DNA of 64,000 bases from Ciceribacter thiooxidans (lineage in GTDB: Bacteria > Pseudomonadota > Alphaproteobacteria > Rhizobiales > Rhizobiaceae): contig NZ_CP059897.1 of the NCBI RefSeq assembly GCF_014126615.1, forward strand, positions 682,001 to 746,000, given 5' to 3'. The position numbers and the translations under genes were made by a program. The notes under the pieces are model-generated. The model ran no database searches. It had not been told where the DNA came from and saw nothing but the letters and a program-made list of their open reading frames with translations. This document shows, piece after piece, positions 15,722 through 25,237 of this stretch (its first letter is position 1; each line of letters starts with the position of its first letter).

Positions 15722-17278
15722 ATGAGCACAGCACTATTCGATATGACGCGTCGCAGCCTTCTGGCGGGGGCTGCAGGTCTCGCTGCCGCCGGGCTGATCC
15801 TGCCGCGCGGAGCCAGAGCTGCGGAGCCGAAACGCGGGGGCACCTTGCGCATCGGCCATCTCGGTGGTGCAACGTCCGACACGCTCGACCCCGCCACCTT
15901 TGCAGCCGGTCCGGTCGTGACCGCGATGCTCGCGGTCTGCAACAATCTCGTCGAGATCGATGCCGAAGGCAAAGCGGTGCCGGAACTGGCTGAAAGCTTC
16001 GAACCCGATGCGCAAGCGCGCGTCTGGACCTTCAAGCTCCGTCAGACGGCGACATTCTCCGATGGCCGCAAGCTGACCGCAAAGGACGTCATCGCCTCGT
16101 TCAACCACCATCGCGGCAAGGACACGAAGTCGGGCGCGAAGGGCTCTCTCGAGCAATTGGCGGACATACGCGCCGATGGCGACCACGTGGTCATCTTCGA
16201 GCTGAAATCCGGCAACGCAGATTTTGCCTACCTGACATCCGACTACCATTTTGTCATCATGCCAGCCAATGACGACGGCACGCTGGACTGGCAGTCGAAA
16301 CTCGGCACCGGCGGCTATGTGCTGGCGGATTTCGAACCGGGCGTTCGTATCACGCTGAAGCGCCGCGACGATTACTGGAAGTCGGATCGCGCCTGGTTCG
16401 ACGAAGCCGTTCTGTCGACCATCAACGATGCTACGGCGCGCCAGAACGCTCTGATGACGGGCGAAGTTGATGTGATCAACTCACCGGATCTGGCGACCCT
16501 TCCGCTGCTCCTGCGTCGCCCCGGGATTCAGGCAACGGAGGTAACCGGCACCGCACATTACGCCATGCCAATGTTCTGCGACGTCGCCCCTTTCAACGAC
16601 CCGAATGTCCGCCTTGCGCTCAAATACGCCATCGACCGCAAGGAAGTGCTCGAAAAGGTTCTGCATGGACATGGACAGATCGCGAATGACAGTCCCATTG
16701 CACCCGCCAACCGTTACTATGCCGCTGACCTTCCCCAACATGCATACGATCCCGACAAGGCGAAGCACTACCTCAAGAAGGCCGGTATGGAGGCGCTGAA
16801 GGTTGAGATTGCCGCCTCGGACGCAGCTTCCGTCGGATCGCTCGCCATGGTGCAATTGTTCCAGCAGTCGGCGAAGGCGGCCGGGATCGACCTCGGCATC
16901 AAGCGCGAGCCCGATGACGGCTACTGGTCGAATGTCTGGCTCAAGAAACCCTTCTGCGTCAGTTACTGGAACGGGCGCCCCACCGAGGACGATATGTTCA
17001 GCCTTGTCTACGCCAAGGCTGTCGACTGGAATGAAAGCCACTGGGACAACGAGCGATTCAATTCGCTTCTGGTCAAGGCCCGCACGACACTCGATGAACA
17101 ACTGCGCTCGGAAATGTACCATGAGATGCAGGGGCTGGTTAGCGAGGACGGCGGGACGATCATCCCGATCTTCGTCAATTATATCGACGTCTCCAACGAC
17201 AAGGTTGCCCATGGCCCCGTCGCCAACAACCGCTTCTTCGATGGCTGGAAGATCGTGGAACGGTGGTGGCAGGCATGA
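15722..17278 (+). CDS. Family-5 solute-binding protein with Tat-like signal
   Basis: A 518-residue SBP_bac_5 protein. The N-terminus has a twin-arginine signal (TRRSLLAGAAGLAAAGLILP...ARA), then KRGGTLRIG, KLRQTATFSDGRKLTAKDV and YDPDKAKHYLKKAG typical of peptide/nickel-type binding proteins. GAGAGGA precedes the ATG. The stop overlaps the start of the carnitine dehydrogenase gene. Carnitine importers described in Pseudomonas use betaine/choline-type binding proteins, so a family-5 protein here hints at a larger ligand such as an O-acylcarnitine. Confidence 0.88.
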   Translation: MSTALFDMTRRSLLAGAAGLAAAGLILPRGARAAEPKRGGTLRIGHLGGATSDTLDPATFAAGPVVTAMLAVCNNLVEIDAEGKAVPELAESFEPDAQARVWTFKLRQTATFSDGRKLTAKDVIASFNHHRGKDTKSGAKGSLEQLADIRADGDHVVIFELKSGNADFAYLTSDYHFVIMPANDDGTLDWQSKLGTGGYVLADFEPGVRITLKRRDDYWKSDRAWFDEAVLSTINDATARQNALMTGEVDVINSPDLATLPLLLRRPGIQATEVTGTAHYAMPMFCDVAPFNDPNVRLALKYAIDRKEVLEKVLHGHGQIANDSPIAPANRYYAADLPQHAYDPDKAKHYLKKAGMEALKVEIAASDAASVGSLAMVQLFQQSAKAAGIDLGIKREPDDGYWSNVWLKKPFCVSYWNGRPTEDDMFSLVYAKAVDWNESHWDNERFNSLLVKARTTLDEQLRSEMYHEMQGLVSEDGGTIIPIFVNYIDVSNDKVAHGPVANNRFFDGWKIVERWWQA

Positions 17279-18729
17279 AGATCGCAGCAATTGGCGGCGG
17301 CGTCATAGGCGGCGGCTGGATCGCACGCTTCATCCTTGCTGGTCATGACGTCGCGGTCTTCGACCCCCATCCCGAGGCCAGACGCATCGTTTCAGAGGTG
17401 ATGGCCAATGCAGGCGACGCCTGGCAACGGCTCTACCAGGCGCCGCTACCATCGCCCGGCACGATAAGCTGGGCGGCGTCGATCGCCGAGGCGGTTTCCG
17501 GTGCGGACTACATCCAGGAAAGCGTCCCCGAACGACTGGATCTCAAGCATCGGATCATTGTCGAGATCGAAGCTGCGGCATCGCCGCAGGCGATCCTCGC
17601 CTCGTCCACGTCAGGGTTCAAGCCGTCCGAATTGCGCGAGGGAGCCACACACCCCGAGCGCATCCTTGTCGCGCATCCCTTCAATCCCGTCTATCTTCTG
17701 CCGGTGGTGGAAGTGGTCGGCGGCGGCGACGCTGCACAAAGGGCGTCGGCACTCCTGGAATCCGTCGGCATGAAGCCGGTCCAGATCGCCCGGGAAATCG
17801 ATGCCCATATCGGCGACCGACTGCTGGAGGCCGTCTGGCGCGAAGCTCTGTGGCTGATCAAGGACGGCATCGCCACAACCCAGGAGATCGATGACATCAT
17901 CCGCTACGGTTTCGGCCTGCGCTGGGCCCAGATGGGCCTCTTCGAGACCTATCGCATCGCCGGCGGTGAGGCCGGCATGCGCCATTTCCTCAGCCAGTTC
18001 GGCCCGGCGCTCAAGTGGCCCTGGACCAAGCTCATGGATGTGCCGGACCTTGATGATGAACTCGTCGACCGCATCGCGGCACAATCCGACCTGCAATCGG
18101 GTGCCCATTCCGTCCGCGAGCTGGAGCGTATCCGCGATACCAACCTGATCGGCATCTTCCACGCGCTGAAGGCCAATGACTGGGGCGTCGGAAAGACCGT
18201 CAGCACTATGGAAAACCGCTTCTACGCGCGGGAGGGCAAGAAAGTTACGGGCTACCCACTCCGCCTGCACGAAGCACACGTGACCGGCGGCTGGCTGGAC
18301 TACAACGGACACATGACCGAGTTCCGCTATCTTCAGGTCCTGGGCGACGCCACCGATGCATTCCTCATCCATATGGGGCTCGACGCGGAATATCGTGCCG
18401 GCGGTCATTCCGCCTACACGGTCGAAACGCATATCCGCCATCTGGCGGAAGTGAGGGGAGGAACGCGGCTGATCGTGGAAACGCGACTTCTCGGTTATGA
18501 CGAGAAGCGGCTGCGCCTCCACCATGCGATCCTGGACGACCGTGGAGAGACAGTCGCGACGGGAGAGCATATGCTTCTCCATGTCGACACCGGGGCAAAC
18601 CGCACCGTGGCAATGCCGGCAGCGCTGATGCGCGCGCTAGAAGCGATCATCGCACAGGATCGCGCGCCCCATCCCGATCACGCGGGCATCGGCATACGCG
18701 CCGTGAGGCTGAAGGAGGCATCGGCATGA
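17275..18729 (+). CDS. cdhA: L-carnitine dehydrogenase fused to betainyl-CoA thioesterase
   Basis: A 484-residue fusion. Residues 1-310 are a 3-hydroxyacyl-CoA-dehydrogenase-type L-carnitine dehydrogenase: Rossmann GGGVIGGGWIARF, then STSGFKPSELREGATHPERI, HPFNPVYLLPVVEVV and GFGLRWAQMGLFETYRIAGGE. Residues from about 335 are a hot-dog thioesterase (VTGGWLDYNGHMTEFRYLQV, VETHIRHLAEVRGGTRL). It oxidises carnitine to 3-dehydrocarnitine with NAD, and the second domain releases glycine betaine from betainyl-CoA, so with CdhC the route to betaine is complete. The separate CdhA and CdhB of Pseudomonas are fused in some rhizobia. ATG 17275 overlaps the binding-protein stop (ATGA); the 17263 ATG is internal to that gene. 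Confidence 0.9.
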   Translation: MKIAAIGGGVIGGGWIARFILAGHDVAVFDPHPEARRIVSEVMANAGDAWQRLYQAPLPSPGTISWAASIAEAVSGADYIQESVPERLDLKHRIIVEIEAAASPQAILASSTSGFKPSELREGATHPERILVAHPFNPVYLLPVVEVVGGGDAAQRASALLESVGMKPVQIAREIDAHIGDRLLEAVWREALWLIKDGIATTQEIDDIIRYGFGLRWAQMGLFETYRIAGGEAGMRHFLSQFGPALKWPWTKLMDVPDLDDELVDRIAAQSDLQSGAHSVRELERIRDTNLIGIFHALKANDWGVGKTVSTMENRFYAREGKKVTGYPLRLHEAHVTGGWLDYNGHMTEFRYLQVLGDATDAFLIHMGLDAEYRAGGHSAYTVETHIRHLAEVRGGTRLIVETRLLGYDEKRLRLHHAILDDRGETVATGEHMLLHVDTGANRTVAMPAALMRALEAIIAQDRAPHPDHAGIGIRAVRLKEASA

Positions 18730-19697
18730 AAAGCGGGGGAAGGCGGCCCATTCTGCGCATGATGGCCGTGCGCCTGGGTCTCGGCCTGTTCACTCTGCTC
18801 GTCATCTCCGTCCTGATCTTTCTTGCCGTCAGCCTGCTGCCCGGCGACATCGCCCAGCAGGTCCTGGGGCAATCGGCAACGCCGGAAACGATTGCCGCGT
18901 TCCGGCGCGAGCTTGGCCTCGACCAACCCTTGGCGCTTCGTTACCTGGCCTGGATCGGCGGTGTTTTCACCGGCGATTTCGGCCGCTCGCTCGCAAACGG
19001 TCGGCCAGTATCGGAGCTGCTTGCTGCGCGTCTTGGCAACACGCTGTTTCTGGCCGCCTACGCGGCGGCCATCGCAATACCGCTGGCCGTCGTCCTCGGC
19101 CTTCTGACGGCGCTATGGCGTGGAAGCTGGTTCGACAGACTGGCCAACACGCTTACTCTGTCGGCGATCTCGTTTCCTGAGTTCTTCATCGCCTATATTC
19201 TGATGTTCTGGCTTTCGGTCTATATGGGATGGCTCCCGTCGATTGCCGATCCCGGTGCTGCGCCCGACCTCGTCGATATGCTGCGCCGCGCCCTGCTGCC
19301 GGCCCTGACACTGGTCCTCGTCGTCACTGCGCACATGATGCGCATGACGCGGGCGGCGGTGCTGAACGTGCTGGCGGAACCGTACATCACGATGGCACGT
19401 CTCAAGGGTGCCTCGCGCTGGCGCACCATCACCAGGCATGCATTGCCCAATGCCCTTGCCCCGATCTCCAATGTCATTGCGATCAACATTGCCTGGCTGA
19501 TTACCGGCGTCGTCATCGTCGAGGTCGTCTTCGTCTATCCCGGCCTGGGGCAATTGATGGTCGACAGTGTCACCAATCGCGACATGCCTGTGGTGCAGGC
19601 CTGCGCCCTCATCTTTGCCTGCGTCTATATCCTTCTCAATCTCTTGGCCGATGTGCTGGCAATCGCCACCAATCCGCGCCTGCTGCATCCGAGGTAA
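18726..19697 (+). CDS. Family-5 ABC transporter permease (DppB-type)
   Basis: A 323-residue DppB-type permease: LLPGDIAQQVLGQSATPETI after the first helix and an EAA loop TMARLKGASRWRTITRHALPNALAP. ATG overlaps the cdhA stop by 4 bp. Part of the importer with the two flanking subunits. Confidence 0.9.
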   Translation: MKSGGRRPILRMMAVRLGLGLFTLLVISVLIFLAVSLLPGDIAQQVLGQSATPETIAAFRRELGLDQPLALRYLAWIGGVFTGDFGRSLANGRPVSELLAARLGNTLFLAAYAAAIAIPLAVVLGLLTALWRGSWFDRLANTLTLSAISFPEFFIAYILMFWLSVYMGWLPSIADPGAAPDLVDMLRRALLPALTLVLVVTAHMMRMTRAAVLNVLAEPYITMARLKGASRWRTITRHALPNALAPISNVIAINIAWLITGVVIVEVVFVYPGLGQLMVDSVTNRDMPVVQACALIFACVYILLNLLADVLAIATNPRLLHPR

Positions 19698-19701
19698 CGT
19701 C

Positions 19702-20529
19702 ATGGCAAACCTCACGCGGACCATCAGAACCATGCCCGCAGGCGCCTTCATCGGCCTCATCATCGTGATCGGCTACATTCTCGTCGCCGCCTTTGCGTCG
19801 TTAATCGCGCCGCACGGCGAGGCCGAGATCGTCGGCGCGCAATTCGAGCCCTGGAGCGCAGTCTATCCGCTCGGCACCGACGCGCTCGGCCGTGACATGT
19901 TCTCGCGTCTCGTCTGGGGCGCGCGCAACACTGTAGGGATCGCCATGGTCACAACGGTCCTCGCCTTTTCGCTCGGTGCCGTGACCGGGCTTCTTGCCGC
20001 TGCCCTCGGCGGGTGGTTCGATCTCGCCCTGTCGCGTCTTATCGATGTGATGATGGCCGTTCCACCGCTGATCCTCACCTTGCTGGCCCTGTCGGCGGTC
20101 GGTCCGGGGATCGTCAACCTGATCCTGATCGTCGCAATCCTCGATGCCACGCGCGTCTTTCGCCTGGCCCGCGCGACGGCCGCGAACGTCATGGTGATGG
20201 ACTATGTCGAGGCGGCGAAGCTGCGCGGTGATGGCACGGCCTGGATCATCTTGCGGGAGGTTCTTCCCAACATCACCGCGCCACTGGTCGCCGAATTCGG
20301 CTTGCGCTTCTGTTTCGTCTTCCTGACGATTTCGGCGCTCGCTTTCCTGGGCCTTGGCCTGCCGCCGCCGATGGCTGACTGGGGTGCCATGGTGCGGGAC
20401 AATGCCGCGCTCATCACTTTCGGCGACATTACGCCCCTCCTGCCTGCCGCCTGCATCGCAATCTTGACCGTCGCGATCAATTTCGTCGTGGACTGGATGT
20501 TGCACCGTGCCTCAGGGCTGAAGGACTGA
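19702..20529 (+). CDS. Family-5 ABC transporter permease (DppC-type)
   Basis: A 275-residue DppC-type permease; LGTDALGRDMFSRLVWGARN and EAAKLRGDGTAWIILREVLPNITAP are diagnostic. ATG 19702 follows GAGGTAA; the longer frame from 19567 overlaps the preceding permease gene and is rejected. Confidence 0.9.
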   Translation: MANLTRTIRTMPAGAFIGLIIVIGYILVAAFASLIAPHGEAEIVGAQFEPWSAVYPLGTDALGRDMFSRLVWGARNTVGIAMVTTVLAFSLGAVTGLLAAALGGWFDLALSRLIDVMMAVPPLILTLLALSAVGPGIVNLILIVAILDATRVFRLARATAANVMVMDYVEAAKLRGDGTAWIILREVLPNITAPLVAEFGLRFCFVFLTISALAFLGLGLPPPMADWGAMVRDNAALITFGDITPLLPAACIAILTVAINFVVDWMLHRASGLKD

Positions 20530-20533
20530 CGCC

Positions 20534-22141
20534 ATGTTATTGAAGATCGAGAACCTGAAGGTCGAGGCGAAGGGGGAGACCGGGTGGTCTCCGATCCTGC
20601 ATGGCGTCGACCTCGCCATCGGACGTGGTGAAGTCGTCGGGCTCGTCGGCGAATCCGGTGCGGGCAAATCCACCCTCGGGCTTGCCGCGATGGGTTTCGT
20701 GCAGGCAGGCCTTCGCTTCTCCGGCGGCTGCGTCCTCTTCGAGGGTGTGGATCTTCTACGCCTGTCGGAGAGGGAAAGATCGGCCTATCGCGGACGGCGC
20801 GTCGCCTATGTCGCCCAATCGGCAGCCGCCAGCTTCAACCCGGCCTGGCGGCTCCTCGATCAATTTTGTGAGGGCCCGGCGATCCACGGCACGGCCAGCC
20901 GGTCAGATGCAGAAATTTTCGCCCGCCAGCTCTATGCCAGCATGCTGTTGCCCGATCCTGCAAATTTCGGCCTTCGATTTCCGCACCAGGTCTCGGGTGG
21001 TCAGCTGCAGCGTGCAATGGTCGCGATGGCCATGGCCTGCAAGCCCGATCTGATCGTTTTCGACGAACCGACCACGGCCCTCGACGTTACGACCCAGATC
21101 GGCGTTCTGACCGCCATCCGGGAGGTCGTGGAGACGTCCGGCACTGCGGCAATCTACATCACGCACGATCTGGCTGTCGTCGCTCAGATGGCCGACCGCA
21201 TCAAGGTCATGCGCCATGGGCGAGAGGTGGAGGAGGCTCCGACCCGGCAGATCATGGAGACGCCGAGGGAGGACTATACCCGCTCGCTTTGGGCGGTGCG
21301 CGAATTCAGGCGCCCCGAACGTCGCCTTAAGAAAACCGAAGCGCCGGTAATCAGCATCAGCAACGTGACGGCGGGCTATGGCCGGCTCGACGTTCTGCGC
21401 GACGTTGATTTTGAAATTCCCCGCGGTGCAACGGTGGCGGTCGTCGGGGAGTCCGGTTCCGGAAAATCGACCGCGGCCCGTGTCGTGACCGGCCTGCTGC
21501 CGCCGCGTACCGGCGCGATATCGCTGAATGGGGAGGTGCTACCGCCGAGCCTCACCCAGCGGTCGCGTGAGCAATTGCGCAAGATCCAGATGATCTATCA
21601 GATGGCCGATACGGCCTTGAACCCGCGCCAGACCATTCGCCAGATTCTGTCCCGCCCGCTGCAATTCTACCTCGGGCTCAAGGGAGAGGCACGTGAACGA
21701 CGCCTGTTCGAATTGATGGAGCAGATCGAACTTCAACCAAGTTTGTTTCTCGATCGGCGACCTGGCGAATTGTCGGGCGGACAGAAACAGCGCATCGGAA
21801 TCGCCCGGGCATTGGCGGCCAACCCCGAAATCATCATTTGTGACGAAGTGACGAGCGCGCTCGACCAGCTCGTGGCCGAGGGGATTTTGCGCCTGCTTAG
21901 CGGCCTTCAGGATGAAACCGGCGTCTCATACATGTTCATCACGCACGACATCGATACTGTGCGCGCCATTGCCGACGAGGTGGTGGTGATGAAGGGCGGG
22001 ACCGTGCAGGACAAGGGGAGCAAGAGGGAGGTCATGGATCCGCCGCGTCACGATTACACCCGTCAATTGCTCGCCTCAGTCCCGCAGATGGACCCGGATT
22101 GGTTGAAGCTCCACATCGAGGGGATGCATCGTGATCGATGA
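20534..22141 (+). CDS. Fused tandem ABC ATPase (DppD-DppF)
   Basis: A 535-residue protein with two complete nucleotide-binding domains. NBD1 has Walker A GESGAGKST and signature VSGGQLQRAMVAMAMA. NBD2, from about residue 272, has Walker A GESGSGKST and signature LSGGQKQRIGIARAL. It supplies both ATPase sites of the family-5 importer. The second domain lacks the FeS-type cysteine tail seen in the first importer's ATPases. Confidence 0.9.
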   Translation: MLLKIENLKVEAKGETGWSPILHGVDLAIGRGEVVGLVGESGAGKSTLGLAAMGFVQAGLRFSGGCVLFEGVDLLRLSERERSAYRGRRVAYVAQSAAASFNPAWRLLDQFCEGPAIHGTASRSDAEIFARQLYASMLLPDPANFGLRFPHQVSGGQLQRAMVAMAMACKPDLIVFDEPTTALDVTTQIGVLTAIREVVETSGTAAIYITHDLAVVAQMADRIKVMRHGREVEEAPTRQIMETPREDYTRSLWAVREFRRPERRLKKTEAPVISISNVTAGYGRLDVLRDVDFEIPRGATVAVVGESGSGKSTAARVVTGLLPPRTGAISLNGEVLPPSLTQRSREQLRKIQMIYQMADTALNPRQTIRQILSRPLQFYLGLKGEARERRLFELMEQIELQPSLFLDRRPGELSGGQKQRIGIARALAANPEIIICDEVTSALDQLVAEGILRLLSGLQDETGVSYMFITHDIDTVRAIADEVVVMKGGTVQDKGSKREVMDPPRHDYTRQLLASVPQMDPDWLKLHIEGMHRDR

Positions 22142-23030
22142 TGCCGAGGTCCTGGCCTTCATCGCGAGGACAGAAGCCAGCTATCCGCCGGACGCGAACA
22201 CTGCGAGCGCGGCTGAAAACCGCGCCTACTACGATGCCATGTGCGCGCGCTTCCGTGCACCCCGCCCGGACGGCATGATTGTTACGGACCGCCTGGTCGG
22301 GGACGTGCCGTGCAGGTTTTATGGCTCCGAGACGCGCGTCTCAGTTCTTTATCTGCATGGCGGCGGCTTTGTCGTCGGCGGGCTCGACAGCCACGACGAT
22401 GTCTGCGCGGAAATCGCCGATGCAGTCGGCTTGCAGGTCGTCTCCGTCGACTACCGCCTTGCGCCTGAACATCTCTGGCCCGCCCAGATCCTTGACGTGG
22501 AAGCGGTCTGGCGGGCGCTCGACCGGCCCGCCGTCGTGGTCGGCGACAGCGCCGGCGGCATGCTGGCCGCAGCACTTTGTCTTTCGCAGAAGGACAAGCG
22601 GCAACCGCTTGGCCAGGTGCTGATCTATCCGGGGCTTGGCGGCGGGGGTAACGCGCTGTCGTATCAGGAGAACGCCGAAGCGCCATTGCTGCGCACAAGC
22701 GACGTGCTTGCCTACCAAAGACTTCTCTACGGCGGCGCGCTGGTGACCGATCCGCTCGCGCGGCCTCTTTCGGCCCCCGATCTGTCCGGGCTCGCCCCTG
22801 CCTTCATCGTAACGGCGGACGTCGATCCTCTGCGCGATGACGGCAAGGCCTATGCCGAACGGCTTTCCGCGGCTCGGGTGTCGGCGAGCTGGCGCAACGA
22901 ACCCCAACTGCCGCACGGCTATCTGCGTGCGCGGACCACGAGTGACCGGGCCCGTCGCAGTTTTCACGCCATCATCGCGGCAATCAGCGGGTTTGCTGTG
23001 TCCGGGGAGACACGAAACGTCACCCTGTAG
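22131..23030 (+). CDS. HSL-type alpha/beta hydrolase, possible acylcarnitine esterase
   Basis: A 299-residue hormone-sensitive-lipase-type esterase: oxyanion HGGG (residues 76-79), VDYRLAPEH, nucleophile elbow GDSAGG (Ser140), the acid in ADVDPLRDDG and the base in QLPHGYL. It starts at GTG 22131, overlapping the ATPase stop by 11 bp, so it is translationally coupled to the carnitine operon. There is no signal peptide, so it is cytoplasmic. In this setting an O-acylcarnitine hydrolase feeding free carnitine to CdhA is the simplest role. That is inference; the family also hydrolyses many short-chain esters. Confidence 0.8.
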   Translation: MIDDAEVLAFIARTEASYPPDANTASAAENRAYYDAMCARFRAPRPDGMIVTDRLVGDVPCRFYGSETRVSVLYLHGGGFVVGGLDSHDDVCAEIADAVGLQVVSVDYRLAPEHLWPAQILDVEAVWRALDRPAVVVGDSAGGMLAAALCLSQKDKRQPLGQVLIYPGLGGGGNALSYQENAEAPLLRTSDVLAYQRLLYGGALVTDPLARPLSAPDLSGLAPAFIVTADVDPLRDDGKAYAERLSAARVSASWRNEPQLPHGYLRARTTSDRARRSFHAIIAAISGFAVSGETRNVTL

Positions 23031-23048
23031 CAATGTCGAACCTGTCGT

Positions 23049-24566
23049 TTACGGGTTCGCCTTCGGCAGTACCGCCGGTGCAGTTTCTGTTTGTGACGGT
23101 GCTGGTGGGCTTGTGGCGCCGGTTTCGCTGGTTGCGCTCCCCTCCGGCGCGGTTGCAGGATTTGCCGGGGTGGCTGTCGTGGCGGCCCGCTGCCCATCGG
23201 AGCCGACGGGGCCTGCCGTCACCTTGCCGTCCGCGCTGGCCACACGCCAGACGGTGTTTCCCGCATCGTCGGCGATGAGAAGGGCACCCGTGCCGTCGAT
23301 CGCCAGCCCGACCGGCCTGCCACGCGCTTCGTCGCCGTGAACGAAGCCGATGACGACATCCTGTTTCTTGCCGGAGGGTTTGCCGTTCTCGAACGGAACG
23401 TAGACCACCTTGTAGCCGGCGAAGGCATTGCGGTTCCAACTCCCGTGCTCGCCGATGAGAGCCCCGTTGGCGAATGGCTCCGGTAGGGCAGAAGCATTGG
23501 AAAAGACCATCCCCAGGGGGGCGACATGGCTGGAAAGCGCATAGTCTGGGGGGATCGCCTTCTCGACCATGTCGGCGCGCACGGGATGAACCCGCTCGTC
23601 GACATGTGCGCCGTAATAGCTCCACGGCCAGCCATAGAAGGCGCCGTCCTTCACCGACGTCATGTAGTCGGGGACGAGGTTCGGACCCAGTTCGTCACGC
23701 TCGTTGACGACCGCCCAGAGTGCCCCGGTTTCCGGATGGAAGTTGAGGCCGTTCGGGTTGCGCAGGCCGGAGGCGAACACCCGGGCGGCACCCGTCGCCA
23801 AATCCACCTTCCAGATTGCAGCACGGCCCTTTTCGGCCTCCATTCCGCGCTCGCCGACGTTCGAATTCGAGCCGACGGAGGCGTAAAGGGATTGCCCGTC
23901 CGGGCTGAGGGCGAGGTCCTTCGTCCAATGGTGATCGATCGGCCCATCCGGAAGGGGTGTCAACACCCGCGGTGCGGCGGTGATTTCCGTCTGTCCGAGC
24001 TGATAGGGATAGGCGAGGATTGCGTCGGTCGCGGCCACATAGAGCGTTCCGTCGTGCCATGCGACACCGAAGGGAGAGTTGAGGCCGGTCAGGAGATCGT
24101 ACCGTTCGTCGACCGTCCCGTCGCGATTGGTGTCGCGAAGCAGCGTAACGAGATTGCTTTCCTTGTTCGGACCGACACCGCCGCCATGGGCAATCGACAT
24201 GATCCAGCCGCGGATCAGGTCCTTGGGCCGCTCGAGCGGCTTGCCGGAGGGCTGGCGGGACTGGATCACGAGCACGTCACCGTTCGGCAGGGTGTGTACG
24301 CTGCGCGGGTTGGCGAGGTCCTTCGCATAGGGCGTGATGACCAGCCCCTCCGGTACGACCGGCGTTTCGTCCTTCTTCCAGCCGACGACCTTGGCGACCT
24401 TCATGTCCGGCATGAGCCCGGGGGCGGGCTCCGGCAACACCGGATCCGGGCCGATCTGCTGGGACACATCGAAGTCCGAAGCATCCTCTCCACACCCGGT
24501 GAGCAGGAGAAGAATGAGCGCGGTTCCGGCGAGCGCCCCTCCGCGGGTATAGGCGGGACTAGTCAT
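23049..24566 (-). CDS. PQQ/sorbosone-dehydrogenase-like beta-propeller lipoprotein
   Basis: A 505-residue lipoprotein: signal peptide ending LLLLTGC (lipidated Cys25), then a six-bladed propeller of the GDH/L-sorbosone dehydrogenase family (ITPYAKDLANPRSVHTLPNGDVLVIQS; FYGWPWSYYGAHVDERV; GEHGSWNRN; GRPVGLAIDGTGALLIADD). The last 70 residues are a Pro/Ala/Thr-rich low-complexity tail. Probably a periplasmic aldose or aldehyde dehydrogenase needing PQQ. The start is ATG 24566, overlapping the DUF2231 stop by 8 bp. Second gene of a two-gene operon. Confidence 0.8.
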   Translation of the reverse strand: MTSPAYTRGGALAGTALILLLLTGCGEDASDFDVSQQIGPDPVLPEPAPGLMPDMKVAKVVGWKKDETPVVPEGLVITPYAKDLANPRSVHTLPNGDVLVIQSRQPSGKPLERPKDLIRGWIMSIAHGGGVGPNKESNLVTLLRDTNRDGTVDERYDLLTGLNSPFGVAWHDGTLYVAATDAILAYPYQLGQTEITAAPRVLTPLPDGPIDHHWTKDLALSPDGQSLYASVGSNSNVGERGMEAEKGRAAIWKVDLATGAARVFASGLRNPNGLNFHPETGALWAVVNERDELGPNLVPDYMTSVKDGAFYGWPWSYYGAHVDERVHPVRADMVEKAIPPDYALSSHVAPLGMVFSNASALPEPFANGALIGEHGSWNRNAFAGYKVVYVPFENGKPSGKKQDVVIGFVHGDEARGRPVGLAIDGTGALLIADDAGNTVWRVASADGKVTAGPVGSDGQRAATTATPANPATAPEGSATSETGATSPPAPSQTETAPAVLPKANP

Positions 24567-25014
24567 AGTCTTCCACTCCGACATAGGTTCGATAGAGTCT
24601 AATGCGGCCCAGGATCGCGAGCAGAAACATCAGGATGACTGTTGCCGCCGAGAGGACCAGCCCATAGGGCACGACGGCCGGCCACCCATCGGCGGCGTGG
24701 ACCAGGTTGTTGGCAAATGCGAGCGCGAGAACGAGCAGGTAACCGACGATGTGCAGCCAGATTATCCCTGGTGCGTGTCCGTGCGGTCGCACGAAAAACT
24801 CCACCGCGCCGACCACGCCGGCTATCACCCCCATCGTGATTCCGGCAAAGAGCAGCCAATCGGAGAAGTTCTGCCACATGAGGTGCGCTGTCTGCCAATA
24901 GGTGATGTCGGTCAGTAGCGCGAGCGTAAAGCAGACGAGCGGAAACGGCACCAGCAGGCTATGAACCGGCATCGTCGCCATCATCGCGCGGGGGGATCCG
25001 GGAATAGGGGTCAT
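24559..25014 (-). CDS. DUF2231 membrane protein
   Basis: A 151-residue protein with four predicted helices, the DUF2231 pattern (HSLLVPFPLVCFTLALLTDITYW; WLHIVGYLLVLALAFANNLVH). ATG 25014 is preceded by GAGGAGG; the frame upstream of it is not protein-like. Usually found beside sorbosone-dehydrogenase-like proteins, which its partner here matches; it may be a membrane or heme/quinone partner. Confidence 0.8.
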   Translation of the reverse strand: MTPIPGSPRAMMATMPVHSLLVPFPLVCFTLALLTDITYWQTAHLMWQNFSDWLLFAGITMGVIAGVVGAVEFFVRPHGHAPGIIWLHIVGYLLVLALAFANNLVHAADGWPAVVPYGLVLSAATVILMFLLAILGRIRLYRTYVGVEDYD

Positions 25015-25130
25015 CAAAGCCTCCTCGTACTGTCGGTCAAATACGCATAATGAAGCCGGCTCTGCACGCCGAAGCAGCGACCACGGGCGGTTGCTTGCGG
25101 TCGCCCGCCCCAACCTGGCATTGATCACGA

Positions 25131-25155
25131 AACCGGGGTGAGTGGCATTTGTTCC
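25131..25155 (-). promoter_or_regulatory. RpoE2/EcfG-like promoter toward the DUF2231 operon
   Basis: On the minus strand GGAAC, 17 nt, GTT, which fits the general-stress sigma consensus GGAAC-N18/19-TT of rhizobia. It lies about 115 bp upstream of ATG 25014. Confidence 0.45.
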
Positions 25156-25212
25156 GTGCCGGGAATGCGTAACGCCGCATGGTGCCTCGCGTCGATCTCT
25201 CTGCGGCCCGCG

Positions 25213-25237
25213 GGAACCAACCTCGAGCGCGACAGTT
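25213..25237 (+). promoter_or_regulatory. RpoE2/EcfG-like promoter toward the caa3 oxidase cluster
   Basis: GGAAC at 25213-25217, 17 nt, GTT at 25235-25237, again matching GGAAC-N18/19-TT. It lies about 145 bp upstream of the CtaG-like ATG. Its pairing with an opposing site of the same kind in one divergent region strengthens both. Confidence 0.45.
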
